From the NCBI GenBank assembly GCA_900155495.1, contig FTLJ01000399.1, positions 1 to 64,000 of the forward strand: DNA of 64,000 bases, given 5' to 3'. The notes beneath the pieces were generated by a model that was given only the letters and a program-made list of their open reading frames with translations, ran no database searches and was not told the origin of the DNA. Source of the DNA: Porogramme epimiltina. Its lineage: Eukaryota > Basidiomycota > Agaricomycetes > Polyporales > Polyporaceae. The position numbers and the translations under genes are program-made. Positions 25,023 through 37,330 of the stretch are shown in pieces. Each line of letters begins with the position of its first letter. Position 1 is the first letter of the stretch.

Positions 25023-26568
25023 TCGGGTTAGGGTTGGAGAGTATCAAATGGAAGAACCTCTGTATGCTCACCATCATCATTCACGACGTCGAAGACCGGA
25101 GGGGCCGGAGAGAGCGGGAGAGGAGGGGGGCACCTTAGTGAAATGCGAGAGCGCACGCGTTTCCAGCGACGTCTGTGTGCCGTGATCAGTAAGACGTTAA
25201 TCGAACAGATAGCGTACGCAAGTGAAGGCATCCAGCAAGCGCGAATATCGTCTACTAATGATGCTTTCATTCAGGAGGGGCGTTGGCGGGCTAAGGCGTC
25301 GAAGCACCAGCCCCCTCTCAACCAGGGATACTATCGATAGAATGCCGAGATGATGCGGGCACGGAAATCGTTAGGGATATACGAACAATGTGATGACTGT
25401 GACGGATGAAGCTTTACAAACAGCCCCAAGGACTAATGTAGAAAGGGAGGAAAGCGCAGCAATGGTATCGTCTTCCGGAAGGAGCGTAGACAGTAATCGT
25501 GCGAGACAAGACACAGACTGAGGCGGTTCGCTGGCTCCAAGGGGTCGTGACTTATGCTTCCAGAAGGCGGACAATGGGACTACACGTAGACGGGAGTGTG
25601 TATGGGGGGGCATGTATGCAAGTGGAAGGGGGGGTAGACGACAGGAAGAGAAGAATTGATAGACTCACAATGCCCAACCCTTCGACGATGACGACCAAGA
25701 CCGATCGTATAGGAGTGCAGCGGTTCAAGGCTCCTCCACAACGAAATCCTGCCTTCCATTGCCACGGCCAGGATAACGTCGAGAACGCTCGAAATCTCCA
25801 CGTACGTTCTCTTCGGCGATGCGCTCCAAATGCTCGTCGGCACAAAGAAGGGTCCACCGAGAGCGTCTGTGTGACATTGAGGAGTTATGGGTAAGCGTTC
25901 GCAGAACCTGCGTTTAGGAGGGCCTTGTCAGCTTCCATGGTCAAAGTAGCAGATGCACGGGAGCCTGGAGGGTACCTGAGGCGGATATGTCTGTTAAACG
26001 GGGCGATTTATCAGCCCGAGAGTCACATTCAGCGAGGAAGATGGGCAACGTACGATTGAAGTCATGGCAGGAGGTGCAGGTGTAAGAATAGGTAGAAGAC
26101 GACGGATTATGAGGAGGTCATAGTGGCGGGGCGGAAGATGGAGGTCTTGCGCTCACGAAGGGGGCGGGATGCGATTGGGTCCTGGGCGCTTGGGCCTAGC
26201 AGCGACCTTTCCGGGGCGAATCGCCCTTTCCTCAAGACCAAGTCTCTTCCTGCTATTCTATCTCAACGCCNNTATTTTATCTCAACCCCCCCCCCCCCCC
26301 CTTCACCACACACCGTTCCTACTCCAAGTGTCGCTATACAGCCTGTCATTTATCCTCCGTCACCGTCACCGTCAATCCAAATCCACTCCTAAAGACACCA
26401 AGTGCAGCGTAAAAGCATGCCTTGCCTGCAGCCCGGGAAGCCGTCCTCTCCTCATATGGGGCCGTTTCCGGGACACCGGTGTAGAACGCTGTGAGTACTC
26501 TTCCATCTATCAACTTGTACAGCGAGAGACCGCTTCGTCGACACTCCCGGCATCCACTCGAAGCCTCT
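25023..26568. repeat. Low-copy repeat, copy 2 (right of HET gene 1)
   Basis: Second copy of the repeat at 19745-21312, in the same orientation, so the two bracket HET1 as direct repeats. Its minus strand has the variant VPTSIWSASPKRTYVEISSV followed by LDVILAVAMEGR. A two-base assembly gap at 26271-26272 sits beside a run of C, with tatctcaac duplicated on both sides of the gap. Confidence 0.65.
26271..26272. other. Two-base assembly gap next to a C-run
   Basis: NN is flanked by near-copies of the same string (tatctcaac before and after). This is the same unmerged-overlap pattern as at 11886. Confidence 0.7.
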
Positions 26569-26865
26569 GATTCAAAGCGAACCGCTTATGCCTTCACATA
26601 GGGTTTCCATATAACTCCAATGGGTATGCATCCCCCCACGGACGACCACCTTGACACCCCAGAGTAGCGGATAGGAGATTTAATGTGCCAAAACGTCTAT
26701 GTGAGTGATCGCCCTCTGTCTACGGCCTGTCAGAGAACCTCGGAGCGCATAGGTCTTCGTCCCTTTTCCACTCTCGCCATTCTCCACCCAATTTTTCCCA
26801 ACTTCCACTATCGCTCGTATCCTTCAACCCGCCTCCTCCCCTTCGATCGTTAATACCTTCTCATC

Positions 26866-29800
26866 ATGTTCTCTCACCCCCTGTGGGTGTCTCTTTTCGT
26901 TGCTCACGTTCATGCTGCCGCACAAACGTTCTTCCCCGCCGGTATCCCTCTGTCGGTACGCTCCCCATACATGAGCGTATGGCATGACTCGGCCAACACC
27001 AGCAGCCCCTTGCCGTCTGCCTATCCCATATTCTGGTCCTCGGTCCGCAGCTCTCATCCAATCCCCCGAGGCTTATGCTAACGCACCGAACAGGCAAATA
27101 TCGGTTGGAGCGGCAAGATCCGTGTGGACGGCACACTGTACTCCTGGATGGGCGCAGGTCAAACATTGCCGAATGTCGCGACGGTGACGCACGTGGAGAT
27201 AACGCCTACGAGGTCGATATACACTATGGAGGCGGGCACAATGAACCTCACGATCACGTTCCTCTCACCCATCGAAGTAAGATTGTGCGTTCGGCGTTCG
27301 GCGCACTCATTCACTGATCTCTCTCTTGGGGACAGCTTACCGACTGGGTCAAACAATCTATACCGTTCTCGTACGTCTCTGTGGAAGCCGTCTCGCTCGA
27401 CGGGGTCGCACACGCTGTGCAGCTGTACTCCGACATCAATGCCGGTGAGAGAGATGCGTCGCTGGAGCTGTCTAAGGACCATGCTGACATCGCTGCTAGA
27501 ATGGTTGTCGGGCTTTGGAGGGAGCATCGCGAAGTGGACAACTATCACCACATCAAGCAGCATATACCACGAGATTCTCCCCCCGGAAGCTGTGTCAGAC
27601 ATCGGGTTCTCCCACCAGGCTGAAGACGGCACAGCCTACTACGCCATGCCTCATGTACGTCGACTGCCTCATCTTGAATCCACGCCTGTTTGCTGATGGA
27701 GAGGTGTGTCATAGACCCAGGGCCTGACGTGGCAGGTCGACAGGGACAACGTCACCACCCAGCAATTCACCGACCACGGCGTGCTGACGAATACTTCGTC
27801 AACTGTGTTCGGGCCCATTGTTCCGTGAGTCCGTACGTCTTCGTGCAGAGGCTCGTGCTTACCAGGGCTGGTTTGTGCAGAGACGTACCTGTGTTTGCGT
27901 TCTCTGTAGACCTAGGGACCATCAAGTCTACTTCGAGCCCCGTCACATGGTCCGTTGGATATGTACGGGACCCCAGTGTCCTATACACCACGGGGTCTGG
28001 GACCACGGAGATGCGACGGCCATACTATGCAACGCAGTACTCGAACATATCCACAGTGGTGAGTACGCTCCACATCCTATGCGGCTGCTACGGAAATGAA
28101 TATGCATATAATGAGTTAGATCGACGCCGTCGTCGAGGACGCTTCAGCTGCGCACGACCGCGCCATCGCACTTGACGCGAAGATCATGGCCGACGCCGCG
28201 AAGATATCCCCTGAATACGTCGACCTCGTCTCCCTCGCCACGCGCCAGATCCTAGGCTCGCTCGATATCACCGTGCTCAGCGACGGTCAGAGTGGCGTGA
28301 ACGCGTCCGATGTGAAGATCTTCATGAAGAACATGGGAGACGACCAGTGTGTACCGCTTTGTTATCCCGCCTCGTGCACATTTGACGTCCTTTTCCGACC
28401 CTCAAGACGCGTCAACCCGGTCGAGACGATGTACTCGGCATGGCCTGCGTTTCTTTATCTCAATGCAACTTTGTTCCCGCCGATGCTAGCTCCGCTGCTG
28501 GAGTCTCAAGAGGCACTGAATGGGCAATCGCATGCGTCTCCCGATCTCGGTATATTGCTCTGTCCTTTCATTCGTCCTAGTGGGTCCCCGCTGACACTCG
28601 GTAGGGACAACATACCCCATCGCGAATGGCGAGGGTCTGTTTTCCAGCGCAGGCGTAGAAGGTCATCTTGACAGTGCCTCACTTTGGCTTTGCGACAAGT
28701 GGACTTACGAGTGCTGGTGCTTTCGTAGACTCCGGTGACATGCTCATCATAATGCTCGCATACGCCCAAGCCACTGGGGATGGGTCGCTGCTCGCTCGAT
28801 ACGTACGTGCGCGTTCATGTTACGTTACAGTTTCGCTTATGTGTCATCGTTTGGGCAGTACGGTCTCTTGAAGCAATGGACGGACTACCTTGTTTCAAAC
28901 ACCTTGTTTCCGGAGAACCAGTACGTGCTTCAGTTTTCAGAGTGTAGCTCACCTGACGAATGCCCTGCAGAGTCTCTGGCGACGACGAAGACGGCGATAA
29001 CCTAGCAAACCTTGCGCTGAAAGGGATCATTGGAGTGAAAGCGATGGCCGAGATCAGTAGTGCTCTGGGGAACGCCTTCGACGCAGACTCGTACAGCGTT
29101 CGTACATCTCCCCACCTCCTTCAAGACGCTACTCACCCACTGCTTGTAGACTCACGCTGACAGCCTCATCACTTCCTGGCAGTCACTTGCACTGTCTGCA
29201 GACAAGACGCACATCCTTACGCTTTATGGGGACCCACAAAGCTCGTGGTCGCTGTCGTACAACTTGTACGCCGACCGCCTTTTGGGAACTAACCTCGTCC
29301 CGTCATCTGTGAGCGCACTGTTATTGTTCCCGGCAGAAGACCCTTAGCTGATATGCAGCTGTAAGGTGTTGGCAAACCATACGAAGTTCCTTGGTTCACT
29401 TTTAGAGACGGGTGCGTTACCCATGCATGTTGCGCGTCGACATGAAGCTCACAGTCTCCTAGCGCCACCCTTTGGTCTCTCTATAGATACGCGTGACGGG
29501 CGGACAACTAGCATCGGTGAGTTGTCCATGACCTCCATGGCGTACGCAACCTAACTGGAAATCGCCTTTGGTACAGGGTGGCTCCTGTTCACGGCTGCTG
29601 CTATGGCAGACCAAGGAGTCCGCGACGGGCTGATTCACCTCGCCTGGGCGAAGGCCAGCTTCAACGTGACGCAAGGCATATTCTCAGACTTCTACAATGG
29701 TGTGTCGGGGAGAGGGGAAGATTTCGCTAGGTGAGCAATACCGATCTATACTCTCGCTGACAACGATCCTGATCTATTGAAGTCCAGGTGTTGGGGGGAT

Positions 29801-30535
29801 ATTCTCTCTTCTTGGCACAACGTGCGTGTCCATTGTCAGGGAACCTCATAACGACATTAACACAAGCTTTGTAGACCTTTGAACACGACCATAAGTCCTA
29901 CTGGACCTAGTAACAACGGACACGCCGGGAACGGCGGGGGCAACACCGATTCCGAGGACACAGCTAAGAATCCGCACGTCGGCGTAATCGTAGGTGGCGT
30001 CGTGGGTGGCGTCGCCGTGGTCGCGGGCGCGGTCTTGGTCGCATTCTGCCTCGGCAAGTCCTTCAAGAACAACCGCAGGCGGATGTCGTGGCACACGGAG
30101 GCAAGACCGACCGAGATCATGCAAGTAACCCCGGCCCGCCGATCGAGGCTGCCCTTCGACGGCTGCGCCAGCGAGGTCGGGAGTGCGACGTCCACCGAGA
30201 TCCCCAACCTTCACTGGGCATTCGTCCCCACAGATATATCCGTGACCCAGGTCGACAGCGAGGACGCGACGACACAACATCCTAGCGCCGGCCCCAGCAC
30301 AGAAGACGTTGCGCTCGCGGGGGCGTCGATTCAGGTGCATATGTCCGGAATCGGGTCGAGCGTGCTGTCGCCCGTGCCGCGACCAGAGGTGTTCGCGCAG
30401 AGCGCGGGGTCAGACTTAGCATTGCTGTCAACGACGGAGGTCGTCGGAGTGTGGGAGGAGGTGCAGGAGCTACGTGGGTTGAGGCGGCAGCTGCATGCTG
30501 CGCGGTTCGAGCAGCCGCCGGCGTACACGGCGTAA
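26866..30535 (+). CDS. GtaA-type glutaminase (DUF5127/DUF4965/DUF1793)
   Basis: This family releases glutamate from glutamine outside the cell and shares a glycosidase-like fold. ATG 26866 opens a signal peptide (MFSHPLWVSLFVAHVHAAAQ). The next exon gives IGWSGKIRVDGTLYSWMGAG (DUF5127 start), then LTDWVKQSIPFSYVSVEAVS and YSDINAEW. Later exons carry LTWQVDRDNVTTQQFTDHGV, WSVGYVRDPSVLY, the DUF4965 block LVSLATRQILGSLDITV, NPVETMYSAWPAFLYLN, TTYPIANGEGLFSSAGVE, MLIIMLAYAQATGDGSL, LLKQWTDYLVSNTLFP, LANLALKGIIGVKAMAEI, SWSLSYNLYADRLLGTNLVP, FGLSIDTRDGR and LLFTAAAMADQGVRDGLIHL. At least ten short introns fit. After DFYNG comes a Gly/Asn-rich linker, a transmembrane helix (GVIVGGVVGGVAVVAGAVLV) and a ~165-residue cytosolic tail, unlike plain secreted GtaA. 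TAA lies at 30533-30535. No break was seen. Confidence 0.85.
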
Positions 30536-30796
30536 ACGAATACTCTAGGAGGCGAGATAGCGCGTGTATGTAAACATATAAACGCGAAGGACGAACGCAG
30601 GAACAATACACATTGTGCACTGTGCAAGGCGCTCCGACTTAAGTTGGGCCACGCCATAGGCCGAGTGCGCCTGCGCCACATCGAACGGGGTATATATCAT
30701 GAGCAGTGGACCTGATTCCACGACCTCCGCCGGCGTTCAAAATCGGTTGTAGACTCGATGATGCGTTCGGACCCGGGCCTGGATACAAATTACGTC

Positions 30797-33092
30797 TCAG
30801 AATATAGCCTGCAGTCTACAGTAACGGTACCCATCTCCCAAATTCCACTGCAAAAATGGTTTTCGGTAATCAACACGGTAATCGCGGTATCTAGTGTGCC
30901 AAAACTGCTTACTTTCTTCTTTATGGTCCATGCCCAGCTCCAGCACTATTCCTGCACCATCCAGCGACCTGCGACGTCGAAACTTGAACTGAAACTTTGA
31001 AAACACACCGTAATGGGTCTTTCCTATCGCAAACGTCTCCCACTGAGGACACTCCGGAATATTGCCGATTTTAACATGGTAATCCGAGGACGGAGGGGGC
31101 CCTGGACGGGGATCACCTCGATGACGCTGCCATGAAGCGTATGGCTGACCATGCAGATAGGGCTGTCGAGCTGTATCGACAGATTCGCTATCCATATTGT
31201 CATAGTCGGACTGCTCGATGAAGTATGGTAAGTGCCCGAGGCGGAGGGTATACATGGATCCCGAGCCCCCATCCCAGAAAAAGAGGATGACCGAGTGGGA
31301 CCCCGTCCAGGGAGTTTGAAGATCCGGGTGCCACACATCGACTAATTCTATGTTGTAGTCTCTTTCCCATTTGGCCACCGCCGAAGCTGTGAACTGGAAT
31401 GGGCTTTGAGGTGAACTAGCCATGATTCGCGTGATTCTTGTGTGTAAGCTGATGGATCCCTCGCGATATGGTGGCCCCAGGGAGATGTAGATCTCTCTCT
31501 CCTTCCACGGTAGCTGGCTGGAGAGTGAAAGGGGGAGGTTTATCAAATGGCAATCATGGGACCACGAGCGATGATATATGGGCAAATCCCTTTGCTCGTT
31601 TCTATTCGTGGTAGGGGGATCATGGAGGGCTAGACATGTCACACCGATACTTTCTTTCTTCAAGGGGACAATATACTGCAGAGTTGAGCATCCTAGAAGC
31701 GCAATGTAGCGCCCCTCTGCAACCTTGACCATTCGGAGCGTGGAATGTAGGCCTAGTTGAGTGAATGTGAACGTAGGCGTTGTAGAGGGTGTCATCTACC
31801 AAACACAACGAGGCGTCAGTGACTTGATTATGAATATAAACGTGGAAATTTCCACGAAGCGGTCTCACCCGTGTACGTGTCGCATAAAACCCTTTCCTAA
31901 CCGTAAAGAATTCTTGTAAGAACTGCCTAGGAGATTCCGCAAGTGCATTGCTAGCTGGCGGACTGTTGTATTGGTGTGCCGCCCGAGTAAGCTCCTCCAT
32001 ACCAGAAATCCATTTGGTCATATCGAAGGGCATTTTCACATCACCCTCCCAAACTAGGAATGTGCTGTCCACAGTTGCCCCTAATATCTCTTTCTGTAGT
32101 CGGTAGAATGCATTTCTCCCCTCTCCATATATCGTCGGCATGTTAACCCCGAAGATACCCAGCAGACAGTACGCCTCGTCCTCGACTCGTGTTGTCCGTC
32201 GAACTGCTGCCCAGGACATGCGCGTTGCAACGTTCATTGCCGCAAAGTCCTCTTCATGCCTCATAATACTGGCTGGGATACCAGTTGCCTTCTCGAGTTC
32301 CGTGGAGAGAGTATATTTAGTCCCGAGGAATTCCCAGTCGCTAGACATGAATACGAGGTTGTCCGGGGCAAGGAGCTCCTGTAGTGTCCATCCGCGTGTG
32401 TGCCATCGGCTTTCTCGAAATTTATTTCCAAAGTGATTGTCTCTTTTGAACGCATTAGATGCGGAGACATCGGAGAGATAAGCATAACAGACAGTCGAGA
32501 GCGAGTAGTAACGAAACATGGAGTTTATTGCTTCTGTTAGCTCCGTGCTACTGGTTTTGTCAATGCAGCATGTATCAGACCATGCCCACTCGTAGCCCTG
32601 CCTCTCTGCGTGTATCAGGAAGGACCTAATTTTAGGGGAGACGAGATCACGTGGGGTTATGGGAGGGGGGGTGGCAGAAGTCTCATGGTTGCTAGTAGCC
32701 GTGGGTCTGGACAAGATTGCGCTCGTAGAGGGAACCACAATAGAGGAGTTGTTTGATCTTGAGGCATCGGGGTGTTCTCGAGAGTTTGACTCTAGTTGGT
32801 CTAGCCTCGCCAACACCGCAGAAAGAATCTCTTCCAGTCTTCGCACCTTTTCTTGAAGCTCTACCACAACGTCCATCAGGTTGCTTGTTCCTGGTCCGGC
32901 AGACGAAGCACTTTGAGTCCTGGAAATGGCTGCATTTTCCTTACATGTCTTCTCCGCTGCTTGTACCGATTGGAATGTATCCTCCTCCTTAGCATCTCCC
33001 CAGACGTGCGACAAGATGGCGTACCCATTTGGGACGTCTTCTGGGCTTTGGAAGAAGTGAAGAACGGCAGTATTGGTGTTTAGGAGCCACAT
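30797..33092 (-). CDS. HET-domain protein 2 (intact)
   Basis: This is a predicted 740-residue protein from two exons: 33092-31869 (408 codons) and 31795-30797, with a 73-bp phase-0 GT-AG intron between them. HET block 1 is AILSHVW at residues 25-31. A heptad-like segment at about 72-101 (VVVELQEKVRRLEEILSAVL) is followed by a Ser/Thr/Pro-rich linker to about 148. Block 2 is WSDTCCIDK (171-179), block 3 is RGWTLQELLAP (233-243), and the domain closes with RVEDEAYCLLGIFGVNMP. The C-terminal 330 residues have no known domain but are shared with HET1 and HET3 (THFTQLGLHSTL-like start, then KEREIYISLGPPYREGS). The gene converges on the glutaminase, 261 bp apart. A role in heterokaryon incompatibility or immunity is inferred from the family. 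Confidence 0.88.
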
Positions 33093-33390
33093 TGTCCTAG
33101 GGAGGAAGCTCCTGAATGAAAATAAGAGCGGTGACTCGAGAGATAAACGTACTCATGTCCCTCAGTTGGCAACAGTCAATTGTGAGGTGGGAGATCCGCA
33201 CTTGAAGGGACAGGATCTTCTAGGCGGTCGTAATCGAGGGGTCTATGAGTATATGAGTGTGGTATACCTCGAATGGGGGGGGGAGCAACTCACATGAGGA
33301 GACAGAGTGCAACTGGTACGAGAAGGTGATAGATGGCGATGCGAGCGCGGGGTTTAATAATATCGTTGGCGCCATTGGAACGACAACCTT

Positions 33391-34219
33391 ATGATGGCAG
33401 ATTTGTACATTTAATAGTTTTCGCGCTCATAGTCTATTAGCCGAGCCGCGCGCTACATATTGCGCGCACACATATATATTTTCTCGCACCGAGCATATAT
33501 ACTTTTTTCAACTTCGATTTTTTGGTGAAAGAACCATCCCATATGTAGGAGGGATGTATCGGGGCTACGTTCCTTCAAAAATACGAGTGAAAACCACACT
33601 TTCGGAGGCTCCAAGGCTGTCGGAATAGGAGGCTACCCAAATATGGTAACTATGTGGGCTTATAATCAGTTCAATTGAAGTCTACTATTAATGGTTCTAA
33701 TGGATACAAAAGTTACAATAGATTAATAAATCCTAGGAGTAGAAGTAAGATATCAAATTGGTGAGTATACGAGTACTCCTAGAGCCGTTCTAGGGAGTCA
33801 TGGGGACATCCCCGTACAAAGTGAGCACCCGGGCGGGGAAGGAGGCTCCTCGGACGGAGGGCAAGTCGGAGGCGCCCAGTGCGGGCGGTCCGTAGTGCCG
33901 CACCTTCCGAATTTGGACGCCCCTCTCTCCCCTACTTGGGGGGCGTTCCTCCCTTGTTGTACCCCCTAATAATTCATTTTCGTGCTCTATGTGCATGCTA
34001 CATCGAGTACTAGGTGTTTTTATGGAAGAAAACAGGAAAAGGACGAACCTGGAGACATCGAGCTCGAGGGGCACCCAGTTCGGCGCCTAAACTAGGAGGG
34101 CCCCTCAAGGTCGCGTTNNCGCTTACATCAAAATATGAGCGCGATTTCGTGTTATGTGAGCGCGTTGGCTTATTAACGTGTGTTAGAACTGATTTATTAA
34201 TGTACAGATCTGCCGCCAT
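33391..34219 (+). mobile_element. Non-autonomous TIR transposon, copy 1
   Basis: This 829-bp element starts ATGATGGCAGATTTGTACAT and its other end, read in reverse, is ATGGCGGCAGATCTGTACAT. It is flanked by acaacct on both sides (33383-33389 and 34220-34226; eight positions if one mismatch is allowed). Small size, TIRs and a 7-8-bp duplication suggest an hAT-type MITE. There is no transposase. A two-base gap at 34118-34119 lies within it. Confidence 0.7.
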
Positions 34220-34782
34220 ACAACCTCCATTAGTCGGATGAACCCTCTAACTTCTAAAAAGGAACGTCCACATAGACACTTCCATCCTCAATTAGAACTG
34301 CGGATATATCTATTCACTGTGCCCATCCAATGTGTTTCGTGTCCCTCCTTGAGTAGACATCCCCACGCTCGAGTAGGAACCCATATACGGGGAGACAAGA
34401 TGCACAGCAAAGTAAATTTGCTCACTCTCGGGAAGTGATCATATGTGTCCCCGAAGGCGTTCACCATGCGGCCGCTACACAGCCCGCGGGCATCCCGTGC
34501 TACGTGAGGGGCCGCGCCCTCAGGGTCATCATATCGGCACGGACGGCATTACTCACCGCTATATCCGGATCCGACGTACAAACATGAGGCTATGGCCGGG
34601 CATACCTGCGACACCCGGCGAGTACTGCAGGCAAGCTGTGCCAACACGATCAACGAGATAGAACCATGTTGGGTTTATCACCTCATGTACTTCATGGACG
34701 TTGACGGAGGCTATGCGTAATATTCCTGTGCGTTCTTGCCGGAATAGGCAGGGAGTTGAGGTGGCCTAAGAGAATCGCTCGT

Positions 34783-35010
34783 ATGGCGGCAGATTTGTAC
34801 AATTAATAATCGCATATAACACACGTTAATAAGCAAATGCGCTCACACACAGTGCAATCGCGCTCATATATTGATATAAGCGCGCGTTAGACGCCCAATG
34901 CGACCTTCAGGGGCTCTCCTGGTTTAAGCGCCGAACTGAGGGCCCCTCGAGCTCGATGTCCCCCAGTTCGTCTCTTTCCTGTTTTCATCCGTAAAAACAC
35001 CTAAGGGTGG
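34783..35010 (-). mobile_element. Truncated third copy of the TIR transposon
   Basis: It begins with the same ATGGCGGCAGATTTGTAC end as the other copies and follows copy 2 closely for about 225 bp, in the same orientation, before diverging after gtaaaaacacct. It lies in the loop between the inverted full copies. No second TIR belongs to it, so it is a one-ended remnant. Confidence 0.6.
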
Positions 35011-35089
35011 ATGTAGTAGTATCATATAGCCCCAATATAAATTTTCAAGGGGTATAGTACAGCTGTTATCAGATCGATAGGCCCCCACT

Positions 35090-35919
35090 ATGGCGGCAGA
35101 TCTGTACATTAATAAATGAGTTCTAACACACATTAATAAGCCAACGCGCTCACATAACACGAAATCGCGCTCATATTTTGATGTAAGCGNNAGACGCCCA
35201 ACGCGACCTTGAGGGGCCCTCCTAGTTTAGGCGCCAAACTGGGGGCCCCTCGACCTCGATGTCCCCAGGTTCGTCCTTTTCTGAGTTTCTTCAATAAAAA
35301 CACCTGGAGCACATTTTTGCATGCATACAGAGCACGGAAATAAATTATTAGGGGGTACAACAAGGGAGGAACGTCCCCCAAGTCGGGGAGAGAGGGGCGT
35401 CCGAATTCGGAAGGTGCGGCACTACGGACCGCGCGCCCTGGGCGCCTCCGACTTACCCTCCATCTGAGGAGCCTCCTTCCCCGCCCCGGTGCTCACTTCG
35501 TACGGGGATGTCCCCATGACTCCCTAGAATGGCTCTAGTAGTACTCGTGTACTCACCAATTTGATATCTTACTTCTATTCCTAGGATTTATTAATCTATT
35601 GTAACTTTTGTATCCATTAGAACCATTACTAGTAGACTTGAATTGAAGTGATTATAAGCCGGCATAGTTACCATATTTGGATAGCCTCCTATTCCGACAG
35701 CTTTGGAGCCTCCAAAAGTGTGGTTTTCACTCGTATTTTTGGAGGAACGTAGCCCCGATACCTCCCTCCTATGTATGGAAGGGTTCTTTGCCAAAAAATC
35801 GAAGTTAGTATATATGCTCGGTGCGAGAAAATATATATGTGCACGCGCAATATATAGTGTGTGGCTCCGCTAATAGACTATGAGTGCGAAAACGATTAAA
35901 TGTGCAAATCTGCCATCAT
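35090..35919 (-). mobile_element. Non-autonomous TIR transposon, copy 2 (inverted)
   Basis: This 830-bp element matches copy 1 in reverse orientation along its whole length and has the same two ends. Its flanks (cccccact and acgtgatt) do not match, so its own target duplication is lost or it arrived by rearrangement. Together, copies 1 and 2 form a hairpin-capable inverted repeat with an 870-bp loop. A two-base gap at 35190-35191 falls at the position homologous to the gap in copy 1. Confidence 0.7.
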
Positions 35920-36369
35920 ACGTGATTGTGACGCGGCGACGCCTCGCCGCGGCCGACTCTGTCTGACCTGCAACTGATGAACGCCCCACTGTATACCTGA
36001 TGCACGGGCTTCCCATACTTGGGTATGTTAGTGTACGAGATTACATGATGCACGAGGTCGAGTCACAACGCGCTCTAGCTTCCGGCATATTCCGTAGAAA
36101 TTTTCTTATTCCTGTATATAAAGCACTTGCGTACGAATCCGGTATTCTACGTGTTTGTTCTTTGGCTCTCATCACAACCAGCTCCGCTTCCCCGCCTACC
36201 TAGAACAAACAGCGCCCCTTCCCGCGCATCCCCTCCACCCGTTGCACGATCCAGCACAACGACAGGGTACGAGGTGGATGTCAGGGACAGGAGAGCGAGG
36301 CCCGGGGAACCAGGGTAGCACCGGCCAGGGGCGGTCAATTTGTCTGGTGACGGGGATGCTGTGGTGCCT

Positions 36370-37330
36370 GCGTCGCGTTGAGGTTAGAAGAGTTCAAATC
36401 AAAATATTACTGTGGTCTCACCGTCACTGCTCACGGCACTGTACCTACGAGTACCCAGACGGGTAAACCATTGGCGAAAACGTGGGAGTATTTGCTTTTT
36501 CTAGCGGAGTCTGTGTAGTAGACCGCAGTAAGCAAAATGATCCTCGAAAACGCAACGCATGGAAGTGTGAATATCAACTATCGATGATCCATTGAATGGA
36601 GAGGAGCAGAGTCGGACTGGGGTTTCGAAGCCCTAGGCCCCTTTGATGAGCAGACACCGCCTGTCGGATAATGGCGAGATTATACGGGTACGGGAATCTC
36701 CACAAAGAGACAACTTCAGCGTCGTGACTGTACTTCAACGATGCTTCACAAATGACATCACGGACGAAGGAAAAGGGGAGGAAAGTGCAACTACAGTGTC
36801 GTCACCCCGCTATCAGAGGGAGAGCGTCAAGCCCGCAATCGTGAGAGGCAAGACACAGACCGAAGTAGTCCCCCCACTCCAAGGGATGCTAGCTTAACGC
36901 CCATCAGAAGGCAAACAGTAGCACTTGGCGCATATGGGGGGCGTAGCTATAGGAGGTAGGGGGACAGAGAGACGAAGGGGGGAGAGGAACGATGAGACGA
37001 CTCATCACGAGTTGATAAACTCACAAGTGCCCAATACTTCGTCGATGGCGACCATAGTGACAAAACCATGGGGAAAGGTGGCTTGAGGTACTCCGGCCAC
37101 ACAGTCCTGCCCTCCACTGCGTCCAGGACAGCGTTGAGAACGCCCGACATCATCACGTCCTCCTCGATGATAGCCCTCCAAATATTCATCAGCACGGGCA
37201 ACTATCTCCCGATAGAGTTGTTGAGACGCTGAAGTAGGATTAGCCAGTATCCGAGGCGCTTCGCTCGAGGATGAATTTCTGAGAGGGATAGTAGTAGAGG
37301 AGGGAGAGGTGCCTGAGGTGGACATTCTTA
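36370..37330. repeat. Low-copy repeat, copy 3 (diverged)
   Basis: It shares ordered blocks with the repeats at 19745 and 25023, such as gggtacgggaatctccaca, the cgtgagaggcaagacacagac stretch and a GTGAGT donor, but is much more diverged. The minus strand at 37201-37094 reads VLMNIWRAIIEEDVMMSGVL, in frame with the equivalent block of copies 1 and 2. A minus-strand ATG at 37325 opens a Ser/Thr-rich start leading into it. This is the best copy in which to look for a gene. Confidence 0.5.

Noticed and set aside
33782..35530. Open frames in the inverted arms as transposase remnants
   Set aside because: They are short, differ between arms and have no DDE or hAT dimerisation motif; the elements appear non-autonomous.
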